Positions 15,947 to 24,683 of a stretch of 64,000 nucleotides of DNA are shown piece after piece. The first letter of the stretch is position 1, and each line of letters starts with the position of its first letter. The DNA is from Bacteroidales bacterium UBA3743 (GTDB lineage Bacteria; Bacteroidota; Bacteroidia; Bacteroidales; Paludibacteraceae). Location of the stretch: positions 62,001 through 126,000 of the forward strand of contig DFGT01000037.1 of assembly GCA_002371265.1 (NCBI GenBank). Direction: 5' to 3'. Under the pieces are notes generated by a model. It was not told where the DNA came from. It saw only the letters and a program-made list of their open reading frames with translations, and ran no database searches. The translations under genes were made by a program, and so were the position numbers.

Positions 15947-16885
15947 ATGAATCGCACCGACCGTCTTCAAGCTATCCTCACTCACCTTCAATCGAAGAAA
16001 GTGGTTACCGCTCAAGAACTTGCAGAGAGGTTTGATCTGAGTGTCAGAACTATATATAGGGATCTCCGTGCTCTCGAGGAGACGGGAATACCAATAGGTG
16101 CTGAGGCTGGCATAGGATACTTCATCAACGACGGCTACACACTCCGTCCTGTGGCTTTCACCAAAGAAGAAGCCTCAGCTCTTATCGTCGGAGCCAAACT
16201 GCTTTCTCAAAATTCCGACTGCACCGTCAACAAAGATTATGAAAATGCTCTTTTCAAAATTAAAGCCATCCTCAAACCACAGGAAAAAGAAATAGCCGAA
16301 ACCATATCACAGCACGTGGAGGTCATCGGGCATAATCCCGTCAAAAACCTATATATAAGCGATATTCAGAAAGCCATTGCCGACAAGAAAATATTGAAAA
16401 TCAAATACCTGTCGTTAAAAGATTCAAAGCCCGTTGAACGGATGCTGGAATGTGTAGGGCTATGCAACTACCTCGGCAACTGGCATCTTTTCGCATGGTG
16501 CCGACTGAGAAAAAGCTATCGTGATTTCCGTCTGGACAGAATTGTTGAACTTAATATCACCGATTTGCCATGCGCTAAAGACGACATATTCTCGATATCT
16601 GAGTTTATCGAATCCCAAAAGCCGTTCCACCATACTCCAAACATCAGTTTCCGCATCAAGAAAGACGTCTATAGATATCTTGACAACTGGAAAGAATATT
16701 ACGGATTTGTATGTGAGGAAGAATTGAGCGACTCATATATAATGCATTTCTATTCCGACAATTACGACAGCATCGCGTTTATGATTCTCAACTCAGGAAT
16801 AATGGCAAGTGATGTCCAGCCACCCGAACTGATGGAAAGGATCACTTTCTATGCCAAGAAGACGTATGATTGGTATGTGAAGTAG
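15947..16885 (+). CDS. YafY-type transcriptional regulator (HTH plus WYL domain)
   Basis: A 312-residue regulator. The N-terminal winged HTH covers residues 1-60 (RLQAILTHLQ, then LSVRTIYRDLRALEETGIPI), and the WYL domain is around 150-230 (KIKYLSLKDSKP, ECVGLCNYLGNWHLFAWC, RDFRLDRIVEL). WYL domains sense ligands, often nucleic-acid fragments or small molecules, and such proteins act as repressors or activators. The ATG at 15947 fits the -7 box and the family N-terminus MNRTDRLQAIL. The neighbour upstream, a GyrI-like sensor, is a common companion of YafY regulators. Confidence 0.9.
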   Translation: MNRTDRLQAILTHLQSKKVVTAQELAERFDLSVRTIYRDLRALEETGIPIGAEAGIGYFINDGYTLRPVAFTKEEASALIVGAKLLSQNSDCTVNKDYENALFKIKAILKPQEKEIAETISQHVEVIGHNPVKNLYISDIQKAIADKKILKIKYLSLKDSKPVERMLECVGLCNYLGNWHLFAWCRLRKSYRDFRLDRIVELNITDLPCAKDDIFSISEFIESQKPFHHTPNISFRIKKDVYRYLDNWKEYYGFVCEEELSDSYIMHFYSDNYDSIAFMILNSGIMASDVQPPELMERITFYAKKTYDWYVK

Positions 16886-16911
16886 AGGCATCATATTGTG
16901 GTGTTTCTGCT

Positions 16912-17371
16912 AAATAACGTCCATTCAAAATTAAAAATTAGGAGAAAAATTGCAGTTGGAGTGTCATAAATGAGGATTGTTAAGGGCGGAACGCCCTAAC
17001 CCCTTCCCACGTGCGAGCCGTAGGCGAGCACATAAAATACAGAGACATAGAGTTTTTAAGAGAAATTCTACATTTATGAGGAAACAAGACGTGAAAGCAA
17101 TTTCTATTGTATTGCCTTTCAGGCAAAATTTTATGACATTGCTGGACTTTCCCGAGACGTTGTCACGGGTTATTCTCGCTTTGCTCGGTAACGTCTTTCA
17201 GACGAATCTCTCAGATATCAGACAGGTTTTCAAATCTGCCCGCAATAGGAATAATGATCAAACAGAAAACAGTGTCAGCTATAATATCTGACACTTGGAA
17301 AACCCACAAACAAGAGTGTGCGGGAAAGCTCCCCAACGGAGAAAACAGAAACATGGGGAAACACTAAATAA
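16912..17371 (+). repeat. Dispersed intergenic repeat, full copy 1
   Basis: This noncoding block of about 460 bp is nearly the same as 50905-51348. It has in order: GGAGTGTCATAAATGAGGAT, the small hairpin GGGCGGAACGCCC, GCGAGCCGTAGGCGAGCACA, a block with TGACATTGCTGGACTTT and CTCGCTTTGCTCGGTAACG, then CTGCCCGCAATAGGAATAAT, and AACGGAGAAAACAGAAACAT near the end. Open frames inside are not conserved between the copies, so it is not a gene. The TGCGAGCC-GTA-GGCGAGCA part can fold with two tandem G-A mismatches. Its right end merges into array C before ATPase 3. Confidence 0.85.
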
Positions 17372-17377
17372 TAGAAA

Positions 17378-17476
17378 TCATCGAATATACTCGGTGATTT
17401 TTTGCGTTTTTTATAGAGTATATTCGGTGATATTTTGTTATTTTTATAGAGTATATTCGATAAAATAGTTACTTTT
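17378..17476 (+). repeat. Array C: 33-bp period repeats before ATPase 3
   Basis: Copies start at 17378, 17411 and 17444, again exactly 33 bp apart. The core is TTATAGAGTATATTCG (perfect in copies two and three; copy one reads TCATCGAATATACTCG) and is followed by GTGATATTTTG-like sequence in copies one and two. The last core overlaps the place where the -33 element of ATPase 3 should be. Confidence 0.88.
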
Positions 17477-17477
17477 G
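17470..17477 (+). promoter_or_regulatory. -7 box TACTTTTG for ATPase 3
   Basis: TACTTTTG fits TAnnTTTG, 24 bp before the ATG at 17502 and immediately after the last repeat of array C. Confidence 0.65.
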
Positions 17478-17501
17478 TCTATATTTTAACAAGAGAAAGC
17501 T

Positions 17502-18758
17502 ATGATAGACAAAAACACAATTAAACTTATAATCGCAGAAAATCAGCAATTTATCTCAAAAGTCAAACTGTTCAAACGTGAATATAGTTTCGAAAAAAAT
17601 TTGAATTATGTGTTGGTTGGTCTTCGACGTGCAGGCAAATCCTATCTTTTATATGAACGAATACAACAACTTATGAAAGAAGGACACTCAGAGGAAGAGT
17701 TCCTATACTTCAATTTTGAAGATGACCGACTTCTCAACATACAAGTGTCCGACCTAAACACTATACTGACATCCTATCAAGAAATGTTTGATTATAAGCC
17801 ATTCATATTTCTCGATGAGATTCAAATTATAGATGGATGGGAAAAATTCGCACGCAGACTTGCAGATCAAAATTATCATGTTTATATCACAGGCAGCAAT
17901 GCAAAAATGTTAAGTTCGGAGATTGCCACAACTCTTGGCGGTCGATTCCAAATAAAAGAAGTGTTCCCCCTATCCTTCCGTGAAATGCTTAGATCAAAAG
18001 GTATTGACGTAGATGATAAAAACTTTGAATACAAGAACGCAACATCTATCAATAAATACTTAGAGGAATATTTCCGTTTTGGAGGGCTACCGGAAGTAGG
18101 AAACGTGCAAGACAAACGTTCATGGCTCAACGGACTATATGGAAAAATCTTTTTTGGCGATTTATTAACTCGTTACTCTATTCGTAATGATAAAGCATTA
18201 AAATTTGTTGTGCAAAAACTTGCAGAAAGCATCAAACAACCCATATCATATAGTAGAATTGTCAAAATGGTATCGAGCATAGGAACTAAAATTTCCACCG
18301 AAACAGTCATAGACTATCTTGGATATATGAACGAGTCATGGCTCCTTATACCGATATCAAACCACGCCTCGAAGTTCGTAGAAAAGGCATCAAATAAGAA
18401 ATACTATTTCATTGACAATGGAATACTTAATTTGTTCCTCACCGATCCTAATACAAGTTTATTAGAAAATATGGTTGCGATCAATCTCTATAAGCAATAT
18501 GGTGATGACGTTGCATTCTTCAACAACAATATTGAAGTCGATTTCTATGTGCCAAACCAGAAAATAGCCATCCAAGTAAGTTACTCACTCAAGGACGAAG
18601 ACACAAAGAAAAGAGAAGTGCGTGCTCTTGATAAAATTTCTTCATTTGTCGACGTAGAAAGACGTTACATAATAACAATGTATGAAGAAGAGATAATAGA
18701 GAGGGATGGACATACTATCCATGTGGTTCCATTGTCGAAATGGCTACTAAAAAATTAA
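17502..18758 (+). CDS. ATPase 3: AAA+ ATPase with DUF4143
   Basis: A 418-residue AAA_14/DUF4143 ATPase. Walker A GLRRAGKSYL is at residues 40-49, Walker B FIFLDEIQ at 101-108, and then VYITGSNAKMLSSE and TTLGGRFQIKEVFPLSFREM follow. The C-terminal domain has NIEVDFYVPNQKIAIQVSYSL, in which the usual catalytic-like Lys of EVK is replaced by Ser; this is seen in a known branch of the family. It is alone, with holB starting about 100 bp downstream. It differs clearly in sequence from ATPases 1, 2 and 4. Function unknown. Confidence 0.9.
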   Translation: MIDKNTIKLIIAENQQFISKVKLFKREYSFEKNLNYVLVGLRRAGKSYLLYERIQQLMKEGHSEEEFLYFNFEDDRLLNIQVSDLNTILTSYQEMFDYKPFIFLDEIQIIDGWEKFARRLADQNYHVYITGSNAKMLSSEIATTLGGRFQIKEVFPLSFREMLRSKGIDVDDKNFEYKNATSINKYLEEYFRFGGLPEVGNVQDKRSWLNGLYGKIFFGDLLTRYSIRNDKALKFVVQKLAESIKQPISYSRIVKMVSSIGTKISTETVIDYLGYMNESWLLIPISNHASKFVEKASNKKYYFIDNGILNLFLTDPNTSLLENMVAINLYKQYGDDVAFFNNNIEVDFYVPNQKIAIQVSYSLKDEDTKKREVRALDKISSFVDVERRYIITMYEEEIIERDGHTIHVVPLSKWLLKN

Positions 18759-18832
18759 TCTCACGAATACCACAAAACAACACTTCAAAAATTTTATTCG
18801 CAGGTTTATTTGCTTAAATTTTCGAACTTTAT

Positions 18833-18840
18833 TATTTTTG
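18833..18840 (+). promoter_or_regulatory. -7 box TATTTTTG for holB
   Basis: Perfect consensus 25 bp before the ATG at 18865. It overlaps the alternative start at 18838, which is therefore unlikely. Confidence 0.6.
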
Positions 18841-18864
18841 CATACAAGTGTAATTTTGCATAGA

Positions 18865-19995
18865 ATGTTTTTTCGCGACGTATACGGGCACGATGAGCTC
18901 AAACATCAACTCATCGACGCTGTCAAATCAGGCAGAATTCCACACGCTCAGCTGTTCTGTGGCCCGGAGGGTGTGGGCAAATTGCCGTTAGCGTTGGCAT
19001 ACGCCCAATATGTGTCGTGTGAAAACAAAGGAGAGAACGACTCCTGCGGACAATGCCCGTCGTGCAAAAAATACGCTATGCTCGCACATCCGGATCTGCA
19101 TTTCGTCTTTCCGATCATACAAAAGAAACCGGCGGGAAGCGATGAATACTGTATGGAGCATCTCGACGGGTGGAGAGAAATGTTTGCTACATCTCCCTAC
19201 TTCAATCTCGACAAATGGGTGGAGGAGGAATTCAGCAGCGTCGCCACCAAACAGCCCGTCATCTACAACTGCGAAGGCAATGAGCTGATACGCAAACTGC
19301 AGATGAAAGCCTGCGAGAGCGAATACAAAGTGGTGGTGATATGGCATCCGGAACTGATGGGAGCAGAGTGTTCCAACCGTGTGCTAAAAAGCATCGAGGA
19401 GCCCGTCGGCAAAACACTCTTCCTTCTGGTGAGCGACAAACCCGACGATATACTGCCGACCATCCAGTCGCGTACGCAACGAGTGGTGATGCACGCCCTT
19501 CCGGAAAAAGTGTTGGCAGACGCGATAAGAACAAAGAACAGCAATGCCGATGACAATCAGATTCAGTATGCAGCACGCCTCAGCAAAGGCAGTATCATAG
19601 CTGCGTTCGAGCTGCTTGACGACGAGGCTAACACTTTCTTGGATACATTCATCCGACTGATGAGAAAAGCGTATGTCAGCGATCTTGACGACCTCATCAA
19701 CCTGAGCAATGAACTTGCAAAACTGTCGAGAAAAAAACAAATCTCCTTTTTGCAATATTGCCAGCACATGATACGCGAAAACTTCATCCTCAACGTGGGC
19801 AACACGTCGCTCAACTACATGACGAACGATGAAAATGCCTTCTCGTCGAAATTCGCTCGCTTCATCAACGAAAAGAATGTGTGGCAATTAGTAGAAGAAT
19901 TATCAAAAGCGGAATTCCACATTGAGAGAAACGGAATGTCTAAAATCATTTTCTATGATCTCGCTCTCAAAGTGATGGCTCTGCTTAAAAAATAA
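18865..19995 (+). CDS. holB: DNA polymerase III delta-prime subunit
   Basis: A 376-residue clamp-loader subunit. It starts MFFRDVYGHDELKHQLIDAV, has FCGPEGVGKLPLALAYA as a Walker A-like loop, the zinc-binding cysteines in CGQCPSCKKY, and CSNRVLKSIEEP followed by SRTQRVVM (the SRC-like motif). It works with tau/gamma and delta to load the beta clamp during replication. The gene is directly followed by ricT with a 12-base gap, an arrangement also known for Firmicutes holB-yaaT. Confidence 0.93.
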   Translation: MFFRDVYGHDELKHQLIDAVKSGRIPHAQLFCGPEGVGKLPLALAYAQYVSCENKGENDSCGQCPSCKKYAMLAHPDLHFVFPIIQKKPAGSDEYCMEHLDGWREMFATSPYFNLDKWVEEEFSSVATKQPVIYNCEGNELIRKLQMKACESEYKVVVIWHPELMGAECSNRVLKSIEEPVGKTLFLLVSDKPDDILPTIQSRTQRVVMHALPEKVLADAIRTKNSNADDNQIQYAARLSKGSIIAAFELLDDEANTFLDTFIRLMRKAYVSDLDDLINLSNELAKLSRKKQISFLQYCQHMIRENFILNVGNTSLNYMTNDENAFSSKFARFINEKNVWQLVEELSKAEFHIERNGMSKIIFYDLALKVMALLKK

Positions 19996-20007
19996 AATAT
20001 ATAATTA

Positions 20008-21543
20008 ATGAGTAGTATAGACAACGGTGGAGGTTGCAACATGAATGCCCAAGGCTGCAGCAAACACACCGACTTGAAATTAGATACATTCGACTGGCTT
20101 TGCGATGTGCCCGGCGCTATGCAAACCACTGACCTTGTGGAAGTGACTTTCAAAAACACCCGCAAGGGGTACTTCCGCAACACCAACAATATCCTCCTCG
20201 AAAAAGGAGACTGGGTAACTGTTGAGGCTATGCCCGGCCATGATATAGGAAGAGTGTCTCTTCTCGGACCATTGGTGCTCCTTCAGATGAAGAAAAACCG
20301 CGTCGACCCTAACCGCGCCGACATCAAACGCATCTTCCGCAAGTCGAAACAGAGCGACCTTGACCATTTTGAAGAGGTGAAGGCTTGCGAACAGGAGACA
20401 ATGATCAAAGCCCGTAAAATAGCTGAAGATCTAAATCTGAATATGAAGATCGGCGACGTAGAATTCCAAGGCGACGGAAATAAAGCCATCTTCTACTATA
20501 TCGCCGACGAACGTGTGGATTTCCGACAGCTTATCCGTGTGCTTGCCGACACTTTCAAAGTGCGTATTGAAATGCGCCAGATCGGAGCCCGTCAGGAGGC
20601 AGGACGAATCGGCGGTATCGGCCCTTGCGGACGTGCATTGTGCTGCTCTTCTTGGATGTCCAACTTTGTGTCGGTGTCTACTTCTTCCGCACGCTACCAG
20701 GACATCTCACCTAACCCACAGAAACTTGCAGGCCAGTGCGCTAAACTGAAATGCTGCATGAACTTTGAGGTGGACACATACCTGGAGGCCCAGAAAGAGT
20801 TTCCTCCTCGAGATATCCAGCTTGAGACTCTTGACGGCACTTACTATCACTTCAAGAGTGATATCCTTGCCCGCACAATGCAATACAGCACAGCCCCTAA
20901 TATGGCTGTCAACCTTGTGACCCTCACCGTGGATGAAGTCAAAGCTATCATCGAACGCAACAAACGTGGCGAAAAGGTAGAACCTTTCGGAAGCGGCAAC
21001 AAGGGTGAACAAGGAACCAAGACCGCCGACTATGAGAACGTGGTGGGCCAGGATGATCTTACTCGCTTCGACAAGAAGAAAAAGAAGAAAAACAAAAACC
21101 GCAATAAAGAGGATCGCCAACGTAACGCCAATGCAGCAAACAATGGCGACGCTGAAGCTCAAAACCAGCAAAACGCTGTTCCTGAAAATCCATCAGCCAA
21201 CAGTATGCCAAACAACGCAAACGGCGAACAGGCAAAAGCTCAGGAGGGCAACCAGCAAAACGGTGAAAACGGCAATAACAACCGTAACCGTGACCGCAAC
21301 CAGCAGAAAAACCGCCAGCCTCGCAATGAGAATGGCAACCAGCAGAACGGCGAAAACAACGGCGGCCAGCAAAACGGTGAGAATGGCGGAAACAATAACA
21401 ACCGCAACCGAAACCAGCACCGTCGCAACAAGAACCATAACAATGGCAACCGCCAAAACAATGGTCAGCAAGCAGGCGGCCAGCAAAACAATAACGGCGG
21501 CAACCAGAATTCTAACAACAACGGAGGAGGCAGCAATGAATAG
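20008..21543 (+). CDS. ricT: PSP1-domain protein (RicT/YaaT-like) with Asn/Gln-rich tail
   Basis: A 511-residue protein. Residues 1-310 are the PSP1 domain, with GRIGGIGPCGRALCCSSWM and KLKCCMNFE carrying the conserved cysteines, and MRQIGARQEAGRIGG. In Bacillus RicT binds RicA and RicF around iron-sulphur clusters and affects RNA maturation; the same role here is inference. From about residue 345 the protein becomes a Lys-rich then Asn/Gln/Gly-rich low-complexity tail of some 160 residues (repeats of QQNGEN and NNNRNR). Its last eight bases overlap gldH. Confidence 0.88.
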   Translation: MSSIDNGGGCNMNAQGCSKHTDLKLDTFDWLCDVPGAMQTTDLVEVTFKNTRKGYFRNTNNILLEKGDWVTVEAMPGHDIGRVSLLGPLVLLQMKKNRVDPNRADIKRIFRKSKQSDLDHFEEVKACEQETMIKARKIAEDLNLNMKIGDVEFQGDGNKAIFYYIADERVDFRQLIRVLADTFKVRIEMRQIGARQEAGRIGGIGPCGRALCCSSWMSNFVSVSTSSARYQDISPNPQKLAGQCAKLKCCMNFEVDTYLEAQKEFPPRDIQLETLDGTYYHFKSDILARTMQYSTAPNMAVNLVTLTVDEVKAIIERNKRGEKVEPFGSGNKGEQGTKTADYENVVGQDDLTRFDKKKKKKNKNRNKEDRQRNANAANNGDAEAQNQQNAVPENPSANSMPNNANGEQAKAQEGNQQNGENGNNNRNRDRNQQKNRQPRNENGNQQNGENNGGQQNGENGGNNNNRNRNQHRRNKNHNNGNRQNNGQQAGGQQNNNGGNQNSNNNGGGSNE

Positions 21544-22012
21544 AGTCATCATCGGATTCCTACTACTGCTTCTCGCCTCATGCGGAAGCAACTGCGTCTA
21601 CCAGGACATCAAGGATATCCCTGAAGATGGCTGGAAAAAAGACGACGCGCTGGCATTCGAGTATGTGATGAACGACACCACAGACTGCTACGAAATTGTG
21701 GTGGATGTGAGAAACAAAGGCACATACAAATACCAGAACCTTTGGCTTTTCATCGAAGCGGAAAGCCCGAGCGGCGACATCTACAGCGACACCATCGAGT
21801 GCGCGCTGGCAGACAACTACGGACATTGGGTAGGCGACGGAATAGCGTCATACTACGCCAACATCTACCATCTGCCTGTGTCGTTCATGCCAATGGTGAA
21901 ATTTCCGAAACAAGGCACTTACAAAATAAAAATTTGGCAGGGAATGCGTGAAGACGTGCTTGAAGGCATCTCAGATGTCGGCTTACGCGTGCGTAAAGTT
22001 TCTGCAGAATAA
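21536..22012 (+). CDS. gldH: Gliding-motility-type lipoprotein GldH
   Basis: A 158-residue lipoprotein with MNRVIIGFLLLLLASCGSN as signal and lipobox. The body shows GldH patterns: YEIVVDVRNKGTYKYQNLWL, SDTIECALADNYGHWVGDG and IKIWQGMREDVLEGISDVGL. The ATG at 21536 overlaps the 3' end of ricT. GldH is conserved in nongliding Bacteroidales, where it is probably linked to the T9SS or envelope. The short T9SS-like sorting domains encoded elsewhere in this window fit that. Confidence 0.88.
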   Translation: MNRVIIGFLLLLLASCGSNCVYQDIKDIPEDGWKKDDALAFEYVMNDTTDCYEIVVDVRNKGTYKYQNLWLFIEAESPSGDIYSDTIECALADNYGHWVGDGIASYYANIYHLPVSFMPMVKFPKQGTYKIKIWQGMREDVLEGISDVGLRVRKVSAE

Positions 22013-22027
22013 AAAACAAAGAGAGCG

Positions 22028-22801
22028 ATGGCAAAAAACAAACTGGCGAAATTCAGCGATATGGATTCCTATCCTCACGTGTTCCAATGCCCTTTCTACA
22101 ACCTTCAGCAACAGGGCGGAAGACATGAGATGAGCGGAAAATGGAACACATTCTTCGGCAACAACAATCCTATCGTGCTTGAATTAGGTTGCGGACGTGG
22201 CGAATACACCGTCGCGCTTGCTAAGATGTACCCCGACAAAAACTTCATCGGAGTCGACATCAAGGGTGCAAGAATGTGGGCTGGTGCAAAAGAGGCTCTC
22301 GAACAAAAGATGCCGAACGTTGCGTTTATCCGCACAAACATCGAAGCCATCGCAGGATTCTTCGACAAAGACGAAGTGTCTGAAATCTGGATCACTTTCC
22401 CAGATCCACAAATGAAGAAGGTGAACAAACGTCTGACCAGCACAAGATTCATGAGTCTCTACCAGCAGATTCTCAAAGACGGAGCGACGGTGCATCTTAA
22501 GACAGACAGCAACTTCATGTTCACCTACACGAATGAAATGATAAAGAGCAACCGTTATGAAGTGACTTTCAGCAACAATGATCTTTACCATTCCTCTTTC
22601 TCCGACGACAAAATTCTATCCATCCGCACCTACTACGAGCAGCAGTGGCTCGATCGTGGACTGACTATCAAATATGTGTCGTTCAAAGTGACTCATAGAG
22701 ATGTGTTTGTGGAGCCGGATGTCGATATTGAATACGATTCCTACAGAAGCTACAACAGAAGCAAACGTAGCGAAAAGAACAGCAGCCAGGATGTCGTGTG
22801 A
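22028..22801 (+). CDS. trmB: tRNA (guanine-N7)-methyltransferase
   Basis: A 257-residue TrmB. VLELGCGRGEYTVALAKMYP is the SAM site, FIGVDIKGARMW follows, and IWITFPDPQMKK is the family signature. It methylates G46 of tRNAs. It is the last gene of a holB-ricT-gldH-trmB cluster with gaps of at most 16 bases. The first 40 residues (FSDMDSYPHVFQCPF) match the Bacteroidetes type. Confidence 0.95.
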   Translation: MAKNKLAKFSDMDSYPHVFQCPFYNLQQQGGRHEMSGKWNTFFGNNNPIVLELGCGRGEYTVALAKMYPDKNFIGVDIKGARMWAGAKEALEQKMPNVAFIRTNIEAIAGFFDKDEVSEIWITFPDPQMKKVNKRLTSTRFMSLYQQILKDGATVHLKTDSNFMFTYTNEMIKSNRYEVTFSNNDLYHSSFSDDKILSIRTYYEQQWLDRGLTIKYVSFKVTHRDVFVEPDVDIEYDSYRSYNRSKRSEKNSSQDVV

Positions 22802-22943
22802 AATTATAAATGCGGAATGACAAATGCTAAATTGACGGTTTGCCAATTTGCATGATCCGTTTAGACAGGCCCCACAAGGGTTATAAACATGGACGACCAC
22901 AAGGGTCGCCCCTACAAACAAAGAAACAAAGGACTTATATTAT

Positions 22944-23915
22944 ATGAATACAAAAGATTATCTACCACTGATTGAATCGACACTTGTCTCCATATTTGAG
23001 GGCAAGGAGCCATACAATCTGTATGAGCCGATTCGATACGTGCTTTCAATCGGAGGCAAACGTCTTCGACCAACCTTCGCGTTGATGGCGTGCGACCTTT
23101 TTGGAGGCAATGTGAATGACGCTGTCTATCCGGCATGCGCGCTTGAAGTGTATCACAACTTCACCCTTCTTCACGATGACATCATGGACAATGCCGATAT
23201 GCGTCGTGGCAAACCTACCGTACATAAGAAATGGAATGAGAATACTGCCATCCTTTCAGGAGACGTGATGCTTTCCCAAGCTTACGAAGTGATGTGCAGA
23301 GCTGAACACTCTCTGCTTCCATCTCTTCTTTCTGTCTTCAACCAGACTACGATAGAAGTGTGTGAAGGTCAGCAGTATGATATGGACTTTGAATCACGCA
23401 ACGACGTCACCGCTGATGAATATATAGCTATGATCCGTTTGAAGACGGCGGTGCTTCTTGCCGCAAGCCTGAAAATCGGCGCAATATGCGCAAAAGCATC
23501 GGCTAAAGACGCAGACCTTATATATGAGTTCGGAATAAACGTCGGACTGGCATTCCAATTGAAAGACGACTGGCTCGACGTGTATGGCGACGTGAAGAAA
23601 TTCGGAAAGAAAATCGGCGGCGACATCTGCTGCAATAAAAAGACCTACCTGCTAATCACCGCCCTTGAAAAAGCATCAGGCGACACTAAGAAATCGTTGA
23701 CGGAATGGATCTCAAAAGAGTCGTTCGACAGAGACGAGAAGGTGAAGGCTGTGACAGCGATCTACAATTCTCTCAACATTGGCAAGATAGCTGAAGAAAA
23801 AATGAACAGCTACTACCAGAAAGCTTTGGAATCACTAAGTCAGCTTTCATTAAGCGCAGACAAGAAAGAGGTGCTCAAATCTATTGCTGAATCACTACTT
23901 TACAGGGAGGACTAA
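22944..23915 (+). CDS. Polyprenyl (farnesyl-type) diphosphate synthase
   Basis: A 323-residue isoprenoid chain-elongation enzyme. The first Asp-rich motif is LLHDDIMDNADMRRGKPTVH near residue 75, the second is FQLKDDWLDVYGD near 200, and SIGGKRLRPTFALMA precedes them. It condenses isopentenyl diphosphate onto allylic primers. The residues before the first motif would set the chain length, but I did not decide between farnesyl and longer products. It is four bases upstream of the next gene. Confidence 0.92.
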   Translation: MNTKDYLPLIESTLVSIFEGKEPYNLYEPIRYVLSIGGKRLRPTFALMACDLFGGNVNDAVYPACALEVYHNFTLLHDDIMDNADMRRGKPTVHKKWNENTAILSGDVMLSQAYEVMCRAEHSLLPSLLSVFNQTTIEVCEGQQYDMDFESRNDVTADEYIAMIRLKTAVLLAASLKIGAICAKASAKDADLIYEFGINVGLAFQLKDDWLDVYGDVKKFGKKIGGDICCNKKTYLLITALEKASGDTKKSLTEWISKESFDRDEKVKAVTAIYNSLNIGKIAEEKMNSYYQKALESLSQLSLSADKKEVLKSIAESLLYRED

Positions 23916-23918
23916 CAG

Positions 23919-24671
23919 ATGCCATACAGAAGATTACCAAATACAAACCAAGCCCGTCTTCGCACTTTGAAGTCGGCAGTGGAGCAGGGTCAGAAAATAG
24001 GCGACATCCGCAACCTTGCTTTCTCATTAAAGTCTCTTGAAGACGCAAGATCCCTGCTCATCCGTTATGAGCGTGCGTTGGATGAATACAAACAGTGCTC
24101 GGATCTTCAGGTGAAGAGCAACAAAAACTACCAGGAGACTCTGAAGATGGCACGTCTGTATGTGTCTCACTTCATCCAAGTGGTCAACATGTGCGTGTTG
24201 AGAAAAGAGATCAAAGCTGAGTTCAAACTGCTATACGGTCTGCAGCCAGAAAACACAGTGGTGCCAGACCTTTCTACAGATGAGAAACTTCTTGAGTGGG
24301 GTCAGAAAGTGATCAACGGTGAGCATGACCGCCAGATGAAAGGTGGTGCCCCTATCTACAATCCGTCTATCCAGAAAGTGAAGGTGTTCTACGAAAACTT
24401 CGCTGAGCTTGAAAACAAGCAGAAGGTGCTTCAGGCAAACACCGTGAGAAAGATGGAAGAGGTGAACGCACTCAACAAAGAGGTGGACGCTATCATCCTT
24501 CAGATCTGGGATGAGGTGGAAAGCACCTACGCAAATAAAGAAGAAGAAGAAAAACTTGATAAATGTAAAGAATACGGTATAATCTACTATTATCGTCGTG
24601 CTGAGAAGAGAAAAATGAGCATGGCTGATACCAACTCATTGGAAAATAGCGTATCTTTGCAGGAAATTTAA
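23919..24671 (+). CDS. Conserved-looking coiled-coil protein of unknown function
   Basis: A 250-residue soluble protein, MPYRRLPNTNQARLRTLKSA, without signal peptide. It is mostly alpha-helical with a probable coiled coil in the C-terminal half (ELENKQKVLQANTVRKMEEV). I do not recognise a family. It is packed between the polyprenyl synthase and an RNA methylase, and its last codons contain the -7 box of the latter. Confidence 0.8.
   Translation: MPYRRLPNTNQARLRTLKSAVEQGQKIGDIRNLAFSLKSLEDARSLLIRYERALDEYKQCSDLQVKSNKNYQETLKMARLYVSHFIQVVNMCVLRKEIKAEFKLLYGLQPENTVVPDLSTDEKLLEWGQKVINGEHDRQMKGGAPIYNPSIQKVKVFYENFAELENKQKVLQANTVRKMEEVNALNKEVDAIILQIWDEVESTYANKEEEEKLDKCKEYGIIYYYRRAEKRKMSMADTNSLENSVSLQEI
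24652..24659 (+). promoter_or_regulatory. Internal -7 box TATCTTTG for the THUMP methylase
   Basis: A perfect TATCTTTG is buried in the last codons of the preceding gene, 24 bp before the preferred GTG start at 24684. Confidence 0.6.
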
Positions 24672-24683
24672 TGAATTTTGCAA

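Noticed and set aside
16977..17291. 104-codon frame inside the dispersed repeat
   Set aside because: The second copy at 50905-51348 has indels that destroy this frame, so it is not under coding selection.
17378..17476. CRISPR array before ATPase 3
   Set aside because: Only three copies; similarity extends through most of the 33-bp period, so there are no spacers.
21005..21540. Long frame opposite in phase to ricT that runs into gldH (335 codons)
   Set aside because: It is a shadow of the Asn/Arg-rich tail of ricT. Only the part from 21536 is real (gldH with lipobox).
20707..21591. Hydrophobic minus-strand frames opposite the ricT tail (154 and 132 codons)
   Set aside because: The Val/Leu-rich products are an artefact of the complement of Asn/Gln/Lys codons.
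22802..22943. Possible riboswitch before the polyprenyl synthase
   Set aside because: The GC-rich words (CACAAGGGT repeated) do not form a convincing fold, and no known aptamer pattern is present.
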